Part shown: positions 15,550 to 24,772 of the stretch, piece by piece
Numbering within the stretch: the first letter of the stretch is position 1
Layout of the letters: every line of letters starts with the position of its first letter
Source of the DNA: Verrucomicrobiota bacterium
GTDB taxonomy: Bacteria; Verrucomicrobiota; Verrucomicrobiia; Limisphaerales; SIBE01
Assembly: GCA_016871515.1 (NCBI GenBank)
Contig: VHDE01000058.1
Location: 1-32,139, forward strand
Direction of reading: 5' to 3'
Length of the DNA: 32,139 nt
Translations under genes and position numbers: made by a program
The notes under the pieces: generated by a model
Database searches by the model: none
What the model saw: only the letters and a program-made list of their open reading frames with translations
What the model was told of the DNA's origin: nothing

Positions 15550-16149
15550 TTACTGAGCTAGTCCAAAGGACTTGACCACTCTCGGCTGAACGTCGGGCAC
15601 AGAGCGCCCTCGGGCTTGCGCGAAACGAACCTTGGAGCGCAGCAAGAGAGTGCCGAAGCAGAGATCTCCCAGAGGAAGAACGACATTGTAGTTCTTGTGC
15701 ATGTAACGGTGATGGAGCAGATGATGTCCATTGAGACGAAAGAAGATTCCTGATCGTTCGATGTTGCGCTTTCGTGGCAGGTGCATGCACCAGTGCATGT
15801 ACTCATAAGCGCCATAATAAGCGCCGCACGCCAGCAGCGAACCACAAACCAAGCCCCACATGCCAGTGATCCAGCTCGCGGCCAAGAAAGGAATCTGACA
15901 GGTCGCAATCAGCACCGGGCCATTCCACCACGCCATGGGGATGGTGTGCTTGTCTTCCTCACGGTGCAAGTGATAGGTGTGATCGGCTTTGAAGACGCGA
16001 TGATGCACGAGCGCGTGGGTCTTAAACGGATAATCAAACTTGCCGAAAGGCCGGTGCATGAGAAAGCGATGCAACACCCATTCAAAAAGCGAGCCGAAGA
16101 CTGTCCCGCTCATCATGCCGATTGTCGTCCAGAATATAAACTCTTGCAT
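15550..16149 (-). CDS. Fatty acid hydroxylase/sterol desaturase family membrane protein
   Basis: The protein (199 aa) has the family's di-iron histidine clusters: EWVLHRFLMH (23-32), THALVHH (44-50), HTYHLH (57-62), EYMHWCMH (116-123) and NGHHLLHHRYMH (140-151). Hydrophobic segments flank them (about 5-22, 78-115, 153-170). Family members insert oxygen or double bonds into lipids or carotenoids (for example CrtZ-like beta-carotene hydroxylases and sterol desaturases); the substrate cannot be read from the sequence. The ATG at 16149 follows a 278-nt gap shared with the divergent dnaE. A link to the lipid-transport genes upstream is possible but unproven. Confidence 0.9.
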   Translation of the reverse strand: MQEFIFWTTIGMMSGTVFGSLFEWVLHRFLMHRPFGKFDYPFKTHALVHHRVFKADHTYHLHREEDKHTIPMAWWNGPVLIATCQIPFLAASWITGMWGLVCGSLLACGAYYGAYEYMHWCMHLPRKRNIERSGIFFRLNGHHLLHHRYMHKNYNVVLPLGDLCFGTLLLRSKVRFAQARGRSVPDVQPRVVKSFGLAQ

Positions 16150-16206
16150 AGTGACTTAAACCGAAACGAGGCGTTGCTTATTCGAAGCTTACGAACCGAG
16201 CATAGT

Positions 16207-16308
16207 CGCTTATTATTGCAATACAGTAAGCGAGGATCTAACGCTGCCAGTTCCCGAGAAGAATCATCAACTCAGGCGCATTAATCAGTAACACAAGATT
16301 GAATCTTG
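16207..16308. promoter_or_regulatory. Two palindromes in the hydroxylase-dnaE divergent gap
   Basis: The gap between the hydroxylase and dnaE contains CGCTTA...TAAGCG (16207-16212 and 16227-16232, with AT-rich spacing) and a perfect 15-nt palindrome CAAGATTGAATCTTG (16294-16308). Both are the size of dimeric-repressor operators and lie between divergent starts. No convincing -35/-10 pair could be assigned to either gene, and dnaE has no visible Shine-Dalgarno site. Confidence 0.3.
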
Positions 16309-16427
16309 GCAACGAATTATTTCTGGATTCTGGATATTCGGCGCTTGGCAGCTCTTGTTAATCGTTCGTTTGCCGATTATTCCCTCTCCGCTTGCGCCGT
16401 CTTAACCGAACGCGTTAAAGTCTTCTC

Positions 16428-19400
16428 ATGGTGCATGCCGATTACGTTCATCTCCATCTACACACCGAGTATTCGCTGCTCGATGGCGCTTGCCGCTTGG
16501 ACCGCTTGATGGAGAAAGCGCACGACCTGAAGTTTCCGGCCCTGGCGATCACCGACCATGGCAATATGTATGGCGCGATCGATTTTTATCAGGCGGCGCG
16601 CGCCAAAGGCATCAAGCCAATCATCGGCTGCGAAGTTTATGTGGCGCCGGGAAGCCGTTTCGAAAAAAAGACCACAAGCGGCGGCAAAGACGTTTATCAC
16701 CATCTTCTGCTGCTGGCCAAGGACGAAACGGGTTACAAGAATCTGATCCGGCTGGCTACCGCCGCCAACCTGGAAGGCTATTATTACAAACCACGCATCG
16801 ACAAAGAGATTCTGGCCCGTTACCGGGAAGGTCTCATCGTTTTGTCCGGCTGCCTCGCCAGCGAAATCCCTGAACTCATCCAAAGAGACCAGTTGAACCA
16901 AGCGAGACAAGCGGTCGATTGGTTCAAGCAAACGTTTGGTCCCGAAAACTTTTATCTCGAACTGCAAAACCATGGCATTCCCGAGCAGGCCAAAGTCAAT
17001 CGCGAGTTGATTCCGTGGGCGAAGGAGTTCGGCCTGAAACTCGTGGCGACGAATGACGTCCATTACATCGAGAAGAGTCATTCACACGCGCACGACAGCC
17101 TTATTTGCATTGGGACTCAGAGCAATTTGGCCGACACCAAGCGAATGCGGTACGTGCAGGAACAGTTCTATCTGCGTTCGGCCGAGGAGATGAAAGCGCT
17201 TTTCAACGAAACTCCCGAAGCGGTGCTCAATACGCGCGAAATCGCCGAACAATGCAATTTGGAAATCCAATTCGGGAAGTTGCATTTTCCCGTCTTTACA
17301 CCGCCGGAACATTTCACGCGCGAAGGTTATCTGCGAAAACTTCTGGCCGAAGGGCTTCTCCATCGTTACGGCATCCACGCCCGCGCCGAAGGCTCGGAAT
17401 TCGTTATCGAAAAAGTTGAAGACGCGCGCCGTTTGCCGACCTACTCCGCGCCGGTCAACGTGCGGCCTGATTGCGAAACGGCAAAGGACGTCGCCCCGCC
17501 CGTTCACGCGGAAAGCTGTGATCTTAACGATCCGGCCGTGGCCGCCGCGGTGAAAGTGGTCATTGATCGCTTGCAACTGGAACTTAAGACCATCGAGAAG
17601 ACAGGGTTTATCAGTTACTTCCTGATTGTCGGGGACTTTGTCCGGTTCGGCCGCAGCAAAGGCATTTCATGCGTGGCGCGTGGTTCAGCAGCGGGTTCGA
17701 TTGTGACTTACCTGCTGGAGATTTCGAATGTGGACCCAATTCGTTATGGGCTTCTCTTCGAACGGTTCCTGAATCCGGAGCGCGTCAATCCACCTGATAT
17801 CGACATTGATTTCGCTGACGACCGGCGAGCCGACGTTATCGAATATGTTCGGGAAAAGTATGGCCGGGACTCCGTCGCTCAAATCATCACTTTTGGAACT
17901 ATGGGAGCGAAGTCCGTCGTTCGCGATGTGGGGCGAGTGATGGGGCTTGGCTACAGCGAATGTGACCGGCTCGCCAAAATGATCCCCAACGAGCTGAAGA
18001 TGGACTTGGCCAAAGCGCTCAAGCAATCGCCGGAGTTCAAGGCGGCTTACGATAACGAAGAAACGACACGACGGCTCGTGGACACGGCTTTCATTCTCGA
18101 AGATTTGACGCGGAACGCATCGGTGCATGCGGCCGGAGTCGTGATTGGGGATCAGCCATTGGTTAATCTGCTCCCGCTCAAACAGGATGAAGACGGCACG
18201 ATCGTCACGCAGTATGCGATGAATCCGGTCGGCGATCTCGGCTTGTTGAAAATGGACTTTCTCGGGCTCAAGACGCTCACGGTCATTCGCAACACCTGCG
18301 AATTGGTGAAAATGACCAAAGGCATCGATGTGCCGATCGATAATTTGCCGCTCGACCATGCCAAGACGTACGAACTGCTGAACAAGGCGCTCACGACCGG
18401 AATCTTCCAATTGGAATCTGGCGGGATGCGCGATCTCTGCCGGAAATTTCAAATCAGTTCGATTGAGCATATCACCGCTTTGATTGCCCTTTACCGGCCC
18501 GGGCCGATGGAACTGATCCCTGAATTTATCAAACGGCGGCATGGCGAAGTAAAAATTGAATATGAGCATCCGCTGCTCGAACCGATCTGCCGGGAGACCT
18601 ACGGCATCATGGTTTATCAGGAACAGGTCATGCAAGCCGCCCAAGCGCTCGCTGGTTACACGCTCGGCGCCGCTGATCTGCTTCGCCGCGCGATGGGGAA
18701 GAAAATGGTCGAGGAGATGCAGAAACAGCGCGAGACCTTCGTCAAAGGGTGCGCCAAGGTGAACAATATTCCGGCCGGAAAGGCCAATCCGATTTTTGAC
18801 CTGCTCGAAAAGTTTGCCGGGTACGGCTTCAACAAATCGCACGCTGCCGCCTACGCCATCGTCGCTTATCAAACGGCGTATCTGAAGGCGAATTATCCGG
18901 TCGAATTTCTCAGCGCGATGATGACGAACGACATGGGCGACACGGCGAAGTTGAGCGTTCTCATAAGCGAGGCGCGGACTTTCGGCATTGACGTTTTGCC
19001 GCCTGACGTCAACGAGAGCTTGGTGGCCTTTGCTCCCGCTCGCAATGGCTCTGTCATTCGATTTGGTTTGGCCGCGATCAAAGGCGTCGGCGAAGTCGCG
19101 GTGCAAAGCATTCTGAAAGCGCGCGAGGAAGGGGGAAAATTCAAGTCCTTGGCCGAACTTTGCGAACGGGTCGATGGGCGAACCATGAACCGCAAAGTCT
19201 TGGAAGCGCTCATCAAAAGTGGTGCCTGTGACGCCTTTGGCGAAACACGCGCGACCCTGTTTGGGCGGATCGATCACGTTTTAGCCCGCGCGGCCAGCAT
19301 TCTTCAGGATCGACAGCGCGGGCAAGCTTCGCTCTTCGGGATGTTGCAAGACAAAGCGGCGGAAGCGCCCGTCGACAATCATCAACTGCCCGAATGGCCC

Positions 19401-20108
19401 CAGAATGAATTGCTAGCCCACGAGAAGGAGCTTTTGGGCTTTTACGTTACCGGCCATCCCTTGACTCCCTACGCCTCGATTCTGGAGAAGTACACGCTGG
19501 CCAATACAGTTTCAGCTGCGCAATTGCCGAACCGATCGTTGACTCGGATTGGAGGGTTGATTACCGCAGTGCAACAGGGATTCTCCAAAAAAACGAACAA
19601 GCCTTATGCGATGGTTACACTGGAGGATTTGTCGGGATCAGTGCAAGCGCTCTTCATGAACGAAAACTACGATAAGTATCGCGAGTTGCTCGTGCCGAAC
19701 AAAGCGATTCTGATCGCAGGCGAAGTCAACAATGGTGAAGACAAGCCGAAACTCTTTCCGCAGGAAATCATGCCGTTGGAAGAAGCGCCGGCGCGCTACA
19801 CGAAGCAGGTTCATTTTCGCTTGCACACCGCCCATTTGACGCCCCAACGGCTGGAGGAAGTTCGCCAGTTGGCCGCTGCTCATCCCGGTAAATGCCCGCT
19901 CTTCCTCTGCTTCATGCATCCAGCGGGCGAAATCCTTTTCATTGAAACGCACGAAAAATTCCGCGTGACCCCTTCGCAGCAGCTAGAACAAACCGCGGAC
20001 AAAATGTTCGGCGATGACACCTACTACGCCAAAGTGGACACGGCGCCGCCTGAACGCGCGGCGCGCCGCTGGGAACGGAAAACAGAGCCCGACGAAGTAG
20101 CGGCTTGA
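16428..20108 (+). CDS. dnaE: DNA polymerase III subunit alpha
   Basis: The replicative polymerase catalytic subunit (1226 aa; about 1160 in E. coli). The PHP domain is at the N-terminus (HLHLHTEYS, 8-16; ITDHGN, 41-46). The palm carries PPDIDIDFADDRR with catalytic Asp457 and Asp459 and a third Asp610 in LLKMDFLGL. The fingers and beta-binding parts follow (FNKSHAAAYA, about 803-812). A tandem helix-hairpin-helix region and an OB-fold segment (about 1040-1130; IGGLITAVQQ, LEDLSGSVQALF) complete it. The type is DnaE1, since no exonuclease insertion is seen. An extra charged stretch (about residues 312-370) between PHP and palm is absent from E. coli DnaE. It stands alone on the plus strand. 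Confidence 0.97.
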   Translation: MVHADYVHLHLHTEYSLLDGACRLDRLMEKAHDLKFPALAITDHGNMYGAIDFYQAARAKGIKPIIGCEVYVAPGSRFEKKTTSGGKDVYHHLLLLAKDETGYKNLIRLATAANLEGYYYKPRIDKEILARYREGLIVLSGCLASEIPELIQRDQLNQARQAVDWFKQTFGPENFYLELQNHGIPEQAKVNRELIPWAKEFGLKLVATNDVHYIEKSHSHAHDSLICIGTQSNLADTKRMRYVQEQFYLRSAEEMKALFNETPEAVLNTREIAEQCNLEIQFGKLHFPVFTPPEHFTREGYLRKLLAEGLLHRYGIHARAEGSEFVIEKVEDARRLPTYSAPVNVRPDCETAKDVAPPVHAESCDLNDPAVAAAVKVVIDRLQLELKTIEKTGFISYFLIVGDFVRFGRSKGISCVARGSAAGSIVTYLLEISNVDPIRYGLLFERFLNPERVNPPDIDIDFADDRRADVIEYVREKYGRDSVAQIITFGTMGAKSVVRDVGRVMGLGYSECDRLAKMIPNELKMDLAKALKQSPEFKAAYDNEETTRRLVDTAFILEDLTRNASVHAAGVVIGDQPLVNLLPLKQDEDGTIVTQYAMNPVGDLGLLKMDFLGLKTLTVIRNTCELVKMTKGIDVPIDNLPLDHAKTYELLNKALTTGIFQLESGGMRDLCRKFQISSIEHITALIALYRPGPMELIPEFIKRRHGEVKIEYEHPLLEPICRETYGIMVYQEQVMQAAQALAGYTLGAADLLRRAMGKKMVEEMQKQRETFVKGCAKVNNIPAGKANPIFDLLEKFAGYGFNKSHAAAYAIVAYQTAYLKANYPVEFLSAMMTNDMGDTAKLSVLISEARTFGIDVLPPDVNESLVAFAPARNGSVIRFGLAAIKGVGEVAVQSILKAREEGGKFKSLAELCERVDGRTMNRKVLEALIKSGACDAFGETRATLFGRIDHVLARAASILQDRQRGQASLFGMLQDKAAEAPVDNHQLPEWPQNELLAHEKELLGFYVTGHPLTPYASILEKYTLANTVSAAQLPNRSLTRIGGLITAVQQGFSKKTNKPYAMVTLEDLSGSVQALFMNENYDKYRELLVPNKAILIAGEVNNGEDKPKLFPQEIMPLEEAPARYTKQVHFRLHTAHLTPQRLEEVRQLAAAHPGKCPLFLCFMHPAGEILFIETHEKFRVTPSQQLEQTADKMFGDDTYYAKVDTAPPERAARRWERKTEPDEVAA

Positions 20109-20321
20109 TATAGAACGCAACGCGCCATTTCGCGCATTGTTCCGTGGAACGCAGTAGGACAGCGCGTTCCGCCTGTTGGCTCTTGGTCTTGGCATGCAAC
20201 TGCTGGAGAGCGGGATGCCGGTTCTACGACACGACACGTTCTCGGAATATTACCCCCAAGAGAGCCTCTATATTGGGAAAGTTAACTTGCCATATTTAGC
20301 TAAATTCGGGAGCTTCAGTTT

Positions 20322-21449
20322 GTGTATTTAAGGTTTTACGAAAGCAGATTGGAAGCGCTTCTTCAGAAAGGGAAAGTGCTCGTGTTGTACGGGCCACGGC
20401 GGGCGGGCAAGACTTTTTTAGTCCAGCGATTTCTACAGAGCGACAGGGGCAAGGTTTTTCAAGGAGTTGGAGAGGACATTACCTTGCGCGAAATCCTGGA
20501 ATCGGAGTCCGTCCAAAAGATCAAATCCTCCTTCTCTGGCTATGACTTGATAGTGATTGATGAAGCGCAAAAGGTTTCGAAGATTGGCTTCGCGCTCAAG
20601 CTTCTGGTGGATCACGTTCCCGAAGCCAAAGTCATCGCGACCGGCTCGTCCTCTTTTGATTTGGCGAACCGCTTGGGTGAACCCCTCACAGGAAGAAAAC
20701 AAACCATTACGTTGTTTCCCGTTTCGGCGTTGGAATTAAAGGAGCAATTCGGACCGCTGCGAATCGCTCAGCTCTTGGAGGAATTGCTGGTTTTCGGCAC
20801 ATATCCGGAAACGTTGGCGAAGGCGAACCTTGCCGACAAAGCCAGTTATTTGAGCGAACTGAGGGATGCTTATCTCTGCAAAGACATTCTCGAATTAGAG
20901 AACATCAAGAACTCCCGGAAGCTGCTTGATTTGCTGACGCTGCTCGCCTTTCAAATCGGCGGAGAAGTATCGCACCATGAGTTGGGGCGGCAATTGGGGC
21001 TGAGCAAACAAACGGTGGAACGTTATCTCGATCTTCTCGAGAAAGCGTTTGTGATTCGCAACGTGCGCGGATTCTCCCGCAACCTTCGCAAGGAAGTCAC
21101 TAAAACATCCCGGTATTACTTTCTCGACAACGGCGTTCGCAACTCGGTCATCAATAATTTCAACGCGCTTGCTCTCCGAAATGACGTTGGACAGTTGTGG
21201 GAGAACTTTATGTTTATGGAACGGCTGAAAAAGCGCCAGCACCATGGCATCCTGGCGAATTTTTACTTCTGGCGGACTTACGATCAGCAAGAGATCGATT
21301 TGGTCGAAGAACGCGAGGGCAAGCTTTTCGCGTATGAGTTCAAATATTCACGCGGTTCAACCAGACCGCCAAGAGCCTGGCTGAACGCTTATCCGGACAG
21401 CGAGTTTATGACGGTGAATCGCGACAACTATCTCGAATTCGTCACGTAG
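20322..21449 (+). CDS. AAA ATPase with DUF4143 C-terminus
   Basis: The protein (375 aa) has a GTG start; GGGAG lies 9 nt upstream. Walker A is GPRRAGKT (24-31), Walker B LIVIDEAQK (about 76-84) and a sensor-like ATGSSSF (about 107). A winged-helix-like middle (about 210-250, LGRQLGLSKQTVERYLDLLEKA) is followed by the DUF4143 nuclease-like part with FWRTYDQQEIDLV and AYEFKYS (about 308-345), which resembles a PD-(D/E)xK core. Such ATPases are common, often in many copies, and are of uncertain function (sometimes discussed as antitoxin- or defence-like). The 213-nt gap before it holds no gene, and there is no partner gene beside it. It converges on the MFS gene across 35 nt. Confidence 0.9.
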   Translation: MYLRFYESRLEALLQKGKVLVLYGPRRAGKTFLVQRFLQSDRGKVFQGVGEDITLREILESESVQKIKSSFSGYDLIVIDEAQKVSKIGFALKLLVDHVPEAKVIATGSSSFDLANRLGEPLTGRKQTITLFPVSALELKEQFGPLRIAQLLEELLVFGTYPETLAKANLADKASYLSELRDAYLCKDILELENIKNSRKLLDLLTLLAFQIGGEVSHHELGRQLGLSKQTVERYLDLLEKAFVIRNVRGFSRNLRKEVTKTSRYYFLDNGVRNSVINNFNALALRNDVGQLWENFMFMERLKKRQHHGILANFYFWRTYDQQEIDLVEEREGKLFAYEFKYSRGSTRPPRAWLNAYPDSEFMTVNRDNYLEFVT

Positions 21450-21484
21450 AATCTCGCGCTCGCGCCCGCGAGCGGTTCTTGGAT

Positions 21485-23140
21485 TTACGCGGCGCCCTTG
21501 GCTTCCGAAGGCCGCCCCGCATCCTCGCCGATGTGGACCGGTTTGTAGCCGCCAATCGCTTTGAAGTACAGGAGAATTGCCAAGTAGATCGCAGCCAGAA
21601 TCGCTGGAATGGCCGAGTCTGCGACGAGCGTCTTGCGATCCCCTTTAATGCTCGCCTCGTACACCGTGCGTTCTTCAGGCGTCAAACTTGCGAGTGCTGC
21701 TTGCGGATCGGTGTTTTTCGTCTTGGCCAGCTCCGTGCGGGCCGCATTGAGTTTCGTTTGCACATCGCCAAGTTTTCTGCCATCAAGCCCCGTGGCCTCA
21801 GAGAAGATGAGGAACTTGCTTGGCTGAGCCGCTTTGTTTTGTTCAAAAATCGCTTGATCGCTCGATCTTAAGGCCTCGCCGGCGAAACGGTCTTTGGCGT
21901 AACCCAGTCCGGGTGCGCCGATAAGCCCGGCGGACATCATGCCGATGCCGCCCATGATCGAAATGGCGACCGCGCCCGTCCGTGGAAAACGGTCCGAGGC
22001 CACAGCCAGCATTGTGGGCCAAAAGAAGGTCTTCCCAATGCCGTAAACTGTCAGCGCGAGCAGAGCGCCACCGAACGTCGTGATGCCGCTCGTGAGGTTC
22101 AAACCGACGCAAGCCAAAATCGCGCACGTCAGCAAGATGCCCAGAGGCGAGAGGCCGATCTTTTTCTCAATGAAATTGGCGCAGAACCGCAGGGCAAACA
22201 TGGTCATCGACGTGAAAACGAACAGCCATTTGCCTTGTTCCGAGGTAAGAATGTTGCCGGTAATGTTTTGAATCCAGTTGTCCGTTCCAAGTTCAACGGC
22301 GCCAACCAAGGCATGCGCGATAAATAACGAAAACAACAGCCAATGTCCGATCGCCCCTCTGGTGATGAAGGCGACCGCAATAAATAGCACGACGCCCACC
22401 CCAAGCGATGCCATGTTGCTCAATCCGAGGATTCCTTGGCAGAACATCACCAACAAGCCGCAGACGATCAGTCCACCAAGAATGCCGACATCCTTGAACA
22501 TTTCACCGAGGCTGAGTCCCTTTTCTGACGCTTCAGATTTGGGAAAGTGTTGACCCAAGAACATGATGCCGTAAATCGCCGCGGGAATGAGGAACAATGC
22601 CATCTGGACTTTCCAGTGCATTTGGAATTTGTCATCGAGAACCCAGCCCGTTGCGCTGCCAAGAACCAAACCTGCCGGCCAGCTTGCATGAAGAATATTT
22701 AGATAATGCGTGCGGTTATGGAAGAACAGCGTGGCCACCAGCGGATTGGCCACCGCCTCGAGCGTGCCGTTGGCAAAGGCAAAGAGCCACGAACCCCAGA
22801 AGAGCAAATTACGCACGGTCTCTTTATCCATGGTCGCATTCGGCGCCAAGGTCACGAGCGCTGATATGACGTGAAGCAGGAACGCGGCAACCACGAGTTT
22901 GCCGTAACCAATCTTATCGCAGATGACGCCGCCGATGATAATTCCGAAGCAAAACCCCGTGAAACCTGCGCCGCTGATATTTCCGAGCTCAGTGGCGGTA
23001 AAGCCGAATTCAGCGCCCCAGTTATCCAAGATGCCGCCCCGGATCGAGAAGCCGACGCCCGCGGCCAAGATGGCCATGAAGCCAGCCCAGAGCAGGCGTT
23101 GAGGGTTGGATGCGGGAGTGTTGCCGTTTCCGTTGCTCAT
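21485..23140 (-). CDS. Sugar MFS permease (PVC type, long TM11-12 loop)
   Basis: The protein (551 aa) is a 12-TM major facilitator with an N-terminal domain ([37 protein letters not shown]) like those near Gfo/Idh/MocA dehydrogenases in Verrucomicrobiota and Planctomycetota. It is longer than the usual 400-450 because of a charged segment of about 80 residues (about 428-510, with [20 protein letters not shown]) between the last two membrane segments, which looks helical and soluble. It probably imports sugars or sugar acids. It lies at the end of a minus-strand unit: oxidoreductase, 35-residue ORF, then this permease. The substrate is inferred from context only. Confidence 0.88.
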   Translation of the reverse strand: MSNGNGNTPASNPQRLLWAGFMAILAAGVGFSIRGGILDNWGAEFGFTATELGNISGAGFTGFCFGIIIGGVICDKIGYGKLVVAAFLLHVISALVTLAPNATMDKETVRNLLFWGSWLFAFANGTLEAVANPLVATLFFHNRTHYLNILHASWPAGLVLGSATGWVLDDKFQMHWKVQMALFLIPAAIYGIMFLGQHFPKSEASEKGLSLGEMFKDVGILGGLIVCGLLVMFCQGILGLSNMASLGVGVVLFIAVAFITRGAIGHWLLFSLFIAHALVGAVELGTDNWIQNITGNILTSEQGKWLFVFTSMTMFALRFCANFIEKKIGLSPLGILLTCAILACVGLNLTSGITTFGGALLALTVYGIGKTFFWPTMLAVASDRFPRTGAVAISIMGGIGMMSAGLIGAPGLGYAKDRFAGEALRSSDQAIFEQNKAAQPSKFLIFSEATGLDGRKLGDVQTKLNAARTELAKTKNTDPQAALASLTPEERTVYEASIKGDRKTLVADSAIPAILAAIYLAILLYFKAIGGYKPVHIGEDAGRPSEAKGAA

Positions 23141-23182
23141 AGTCTTTGGTGTTTGGTTTGGTTTTGGTTGAACTGAAAACTT

Positions 23183-23290
23183 CTAAGAACTAGCTGCCTT
23201 GCGTCGCACGCTCATCAGCGCGCGCACACCGTAACAGGACATAGTGCCGACAAAAAATGGTTCCATCCACATAAGGCGACGGGTCGCCAT
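23183..23290 (-). CDS. Possible 35-residue coupled ORF between oxidoreductase and permease
   Basis: The start ATG shares one base with the TAA of the preceding oxidoreductase (TAATG), the typical arrangement for translational re-initiation. It encodes a basic, partly hydrophobic peptide (opening MATRRLMWMEPFFVG) that ends at TAG 23183-23185. The ORF stops 42 nt before the permease start. Because it is short it could be chance, but the TAATG overlap and the basic N-terminus plus hydrophobic core are as expected of a small membrane peptide. No homologue is recognised. Confidence 0.35.
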   Translation of the reverse strand: MATRRLMWMEPFFVGTMSCYGVRALMSVRRKAASS

Positions 23291-24414
23291 TACTGAGTAA
23301 ACGCCGGCAACTTCACTATCGCCCCGCCCTTTAAAGCCGACTGATGGGCGCATAGCCCAACGCAGGTCCAGTTGGCCGACTCTCTTGCATTCGGGAAAGG
23401 ATCGCGGTCTTCCACCAGGGCCCTCAGAAATTCATGCACCAAGTGCGGATGTGAACCGCCATGGCCGGCGCCCTGCGTGAAGGAAAGATGCGTTTTCTTG
23501 GCCAGGTCATAGACCCCTTTAGTGGTGAAGCGCTGGAGCGGTTTTGGCAGCAGCTTGGCGTAATCCGGAACCCTGACCTTCTTGGGAATCTTCGCTTCCG
23601 GAAGTTTTGCCGTGTGCAGCACGTGCGGCTCGTGTTCGATGAGCGTCCATTCAAACGACTTTTTCGAACCATACACATCAATGCTTTCCCGGTACTGGCG
23701 CGCCGTGTCAAAGAGCGAGCGAATGATGCGCGCCGTCAGGTCGGAACCTTTCAACTTGATATGCGCGGACTCGATTGCGAAGGGACTGCCATATTGTTTG
23801 CTCAATTCTTTGCGGATTGTTCCCGAACCGAAGCATGAAACGTATTCGGCCGTGGCTTTGGTCAACGCGAGCATCGGGCCGACACAATGCGTGGCGTACC
23901 ACATTGGCGGCAGGCCAGGCCAGTAATTCGGCCAGCCGTCCATGTCCTGTTGATGGCTGGCTTGCAGAAATTGAATCTTGCCGAGATCACCTTTCTCGTA
24001 GAGTTCCTTGATGTAGAGAAACTCGCGGGCATAAACCACAGTCTCCATCATCATGTATTTTTTCCCGGTCTTCTTCACTAATTCCACGATCTTCTTGCAA
24101 TCTTCGACGCTGGTCGCCATGGGCACAGTGCAAGCGACGTGTTTGCCGGCCTTCAGTGCGGCAATGGATTGCCACGCGTGATCGGGAATCGGGGAATTAA
24201 TGTGGACCATCTCCACGTTCGGATCCTTGATGAGGTCGTTGAAATCCGAGTAACGCTTTTCCACGCCGAACGCATCGCCAATGGCATCCAACTTTTTCTG
24301 CGTCCGCTGGCAAATGGCGTACATGTTCGCATTGGGATGACGCTGATAAATCGGGATGAATTCCGCCCCAAAGCCCAGTCCGACGATGGCGGCGTTAATC
24401 TTTCGTTCGCTCAT
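23290..24414 (-). CDS. Gfo/Idh/MocA family oxidoreductase with altered EKP motif
   Basis: The protein (374 aa) has an N-terminal Rossmann fold with GLGFGAEF (12-19) for NAD(P). The C-terminal half is the beta-sheet substrate domain; its WYATHCVGPMLALTKA segment (about residues 171-186) contains the likely catalytic His. At the site of the family's catalytic EKP (KHVxCEKP) the sequence is KHVACTVPMA (91-100), so Glu and Lys are replaced by Thr and Val. That predicts changed or lost hydride-transfer chemistry unless this subfamily uses other residues. It heads the minus-strand unit with the permease and is divergent from a LysR gene; a role in sugar or inositol derivative oxidation is inferred. 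Confidence 0.88.
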   Translation of the reverse strand: MSERKINAAIVGLGFGAEFIPIYQRHPNANMYAICQRTQKKLDAIGDAFGVEKRYSDFNDLIKDPNVEMVHINSPIPDHAWQSIAALKAGKHVACTVPMATSVEDCKKIVELVKKTGKKYMMMETVVYAREFLYIKELYEKGDLGKIQFLQASHQQDMDGWPNYWPGLPPMWYATHCVGPMLALTKATAEYVSCFGSGTIRKELSKQYGSPFAIESAHIKLKGSDLTARIIRSLFDTARQYRESIDVYGSKKSFEWTLIEHEPHVLHTAKLPEAKIPKKVRVPDYAKLLPKPLQRFTTKGVYDLAKKTHLSFTQGAGHGGSHPHLVHEFLRALVEDRDPFPNARESANWTCVGLCAHQSALKGGAIVKLPAFTQ

Positions 24415-24604
24415 TTTGGTCAGTGTCTGGATTCTCGATCAGGCAATCAATACACGTTCCCTGTTCTGGAAACGTCGCTGTTCGGTAATGAGGCTGAATG
24501 TCACCGTTCTCACTCGAAACTGTCAACGGAAAAGTGCCAGTAAGGGCATTGCGAGCCATTGTGGCCAACTCGGCGCCACCGCCGTTCGAACAGGCGTTCC
24601 GTCG

Positions 24605-24714
24605 TAGCACAGAGTTTCAATCTGCACCGAGTCCGCACAATCATGCACGCTGGACAAGTGCAAACACGCTGCCGACTGCAAGTCGGCGATACAGCAGAGT
24701 GAAACTCTGCGCTA
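24605..24714. repeat. BIME-like palindromic element (element F)
   Basis: The 20-nt arms at 24605-24624 and 24695-24714 (left begins TAGCACAGAGTTTCAA) are inverted copies with two mismatches. The right half (24673-24713) is identical over 41 nt to element C. It sits in the divergent gap between the oxidoreductase and the LysR gene, about 60 nt before the LysR start. No other gene is visible in this 358-nt gap. Confidence 0.8.
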
Positions 24715-24772
24715 CAAGGAAAAGGGGGCAACGGCGGTTGACTTGAACCATGATTCCGACTTCAATTTGCCG

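Noticed and set aside
17685-19277. 530-residue open frame on the minus strand
   Set aside because: It lies wholly antisense to dnaE, whose protein is complete and well conserved. Long antisense frames are expected where a codon-biased gene has few stops on the other strand. No motif was seen.
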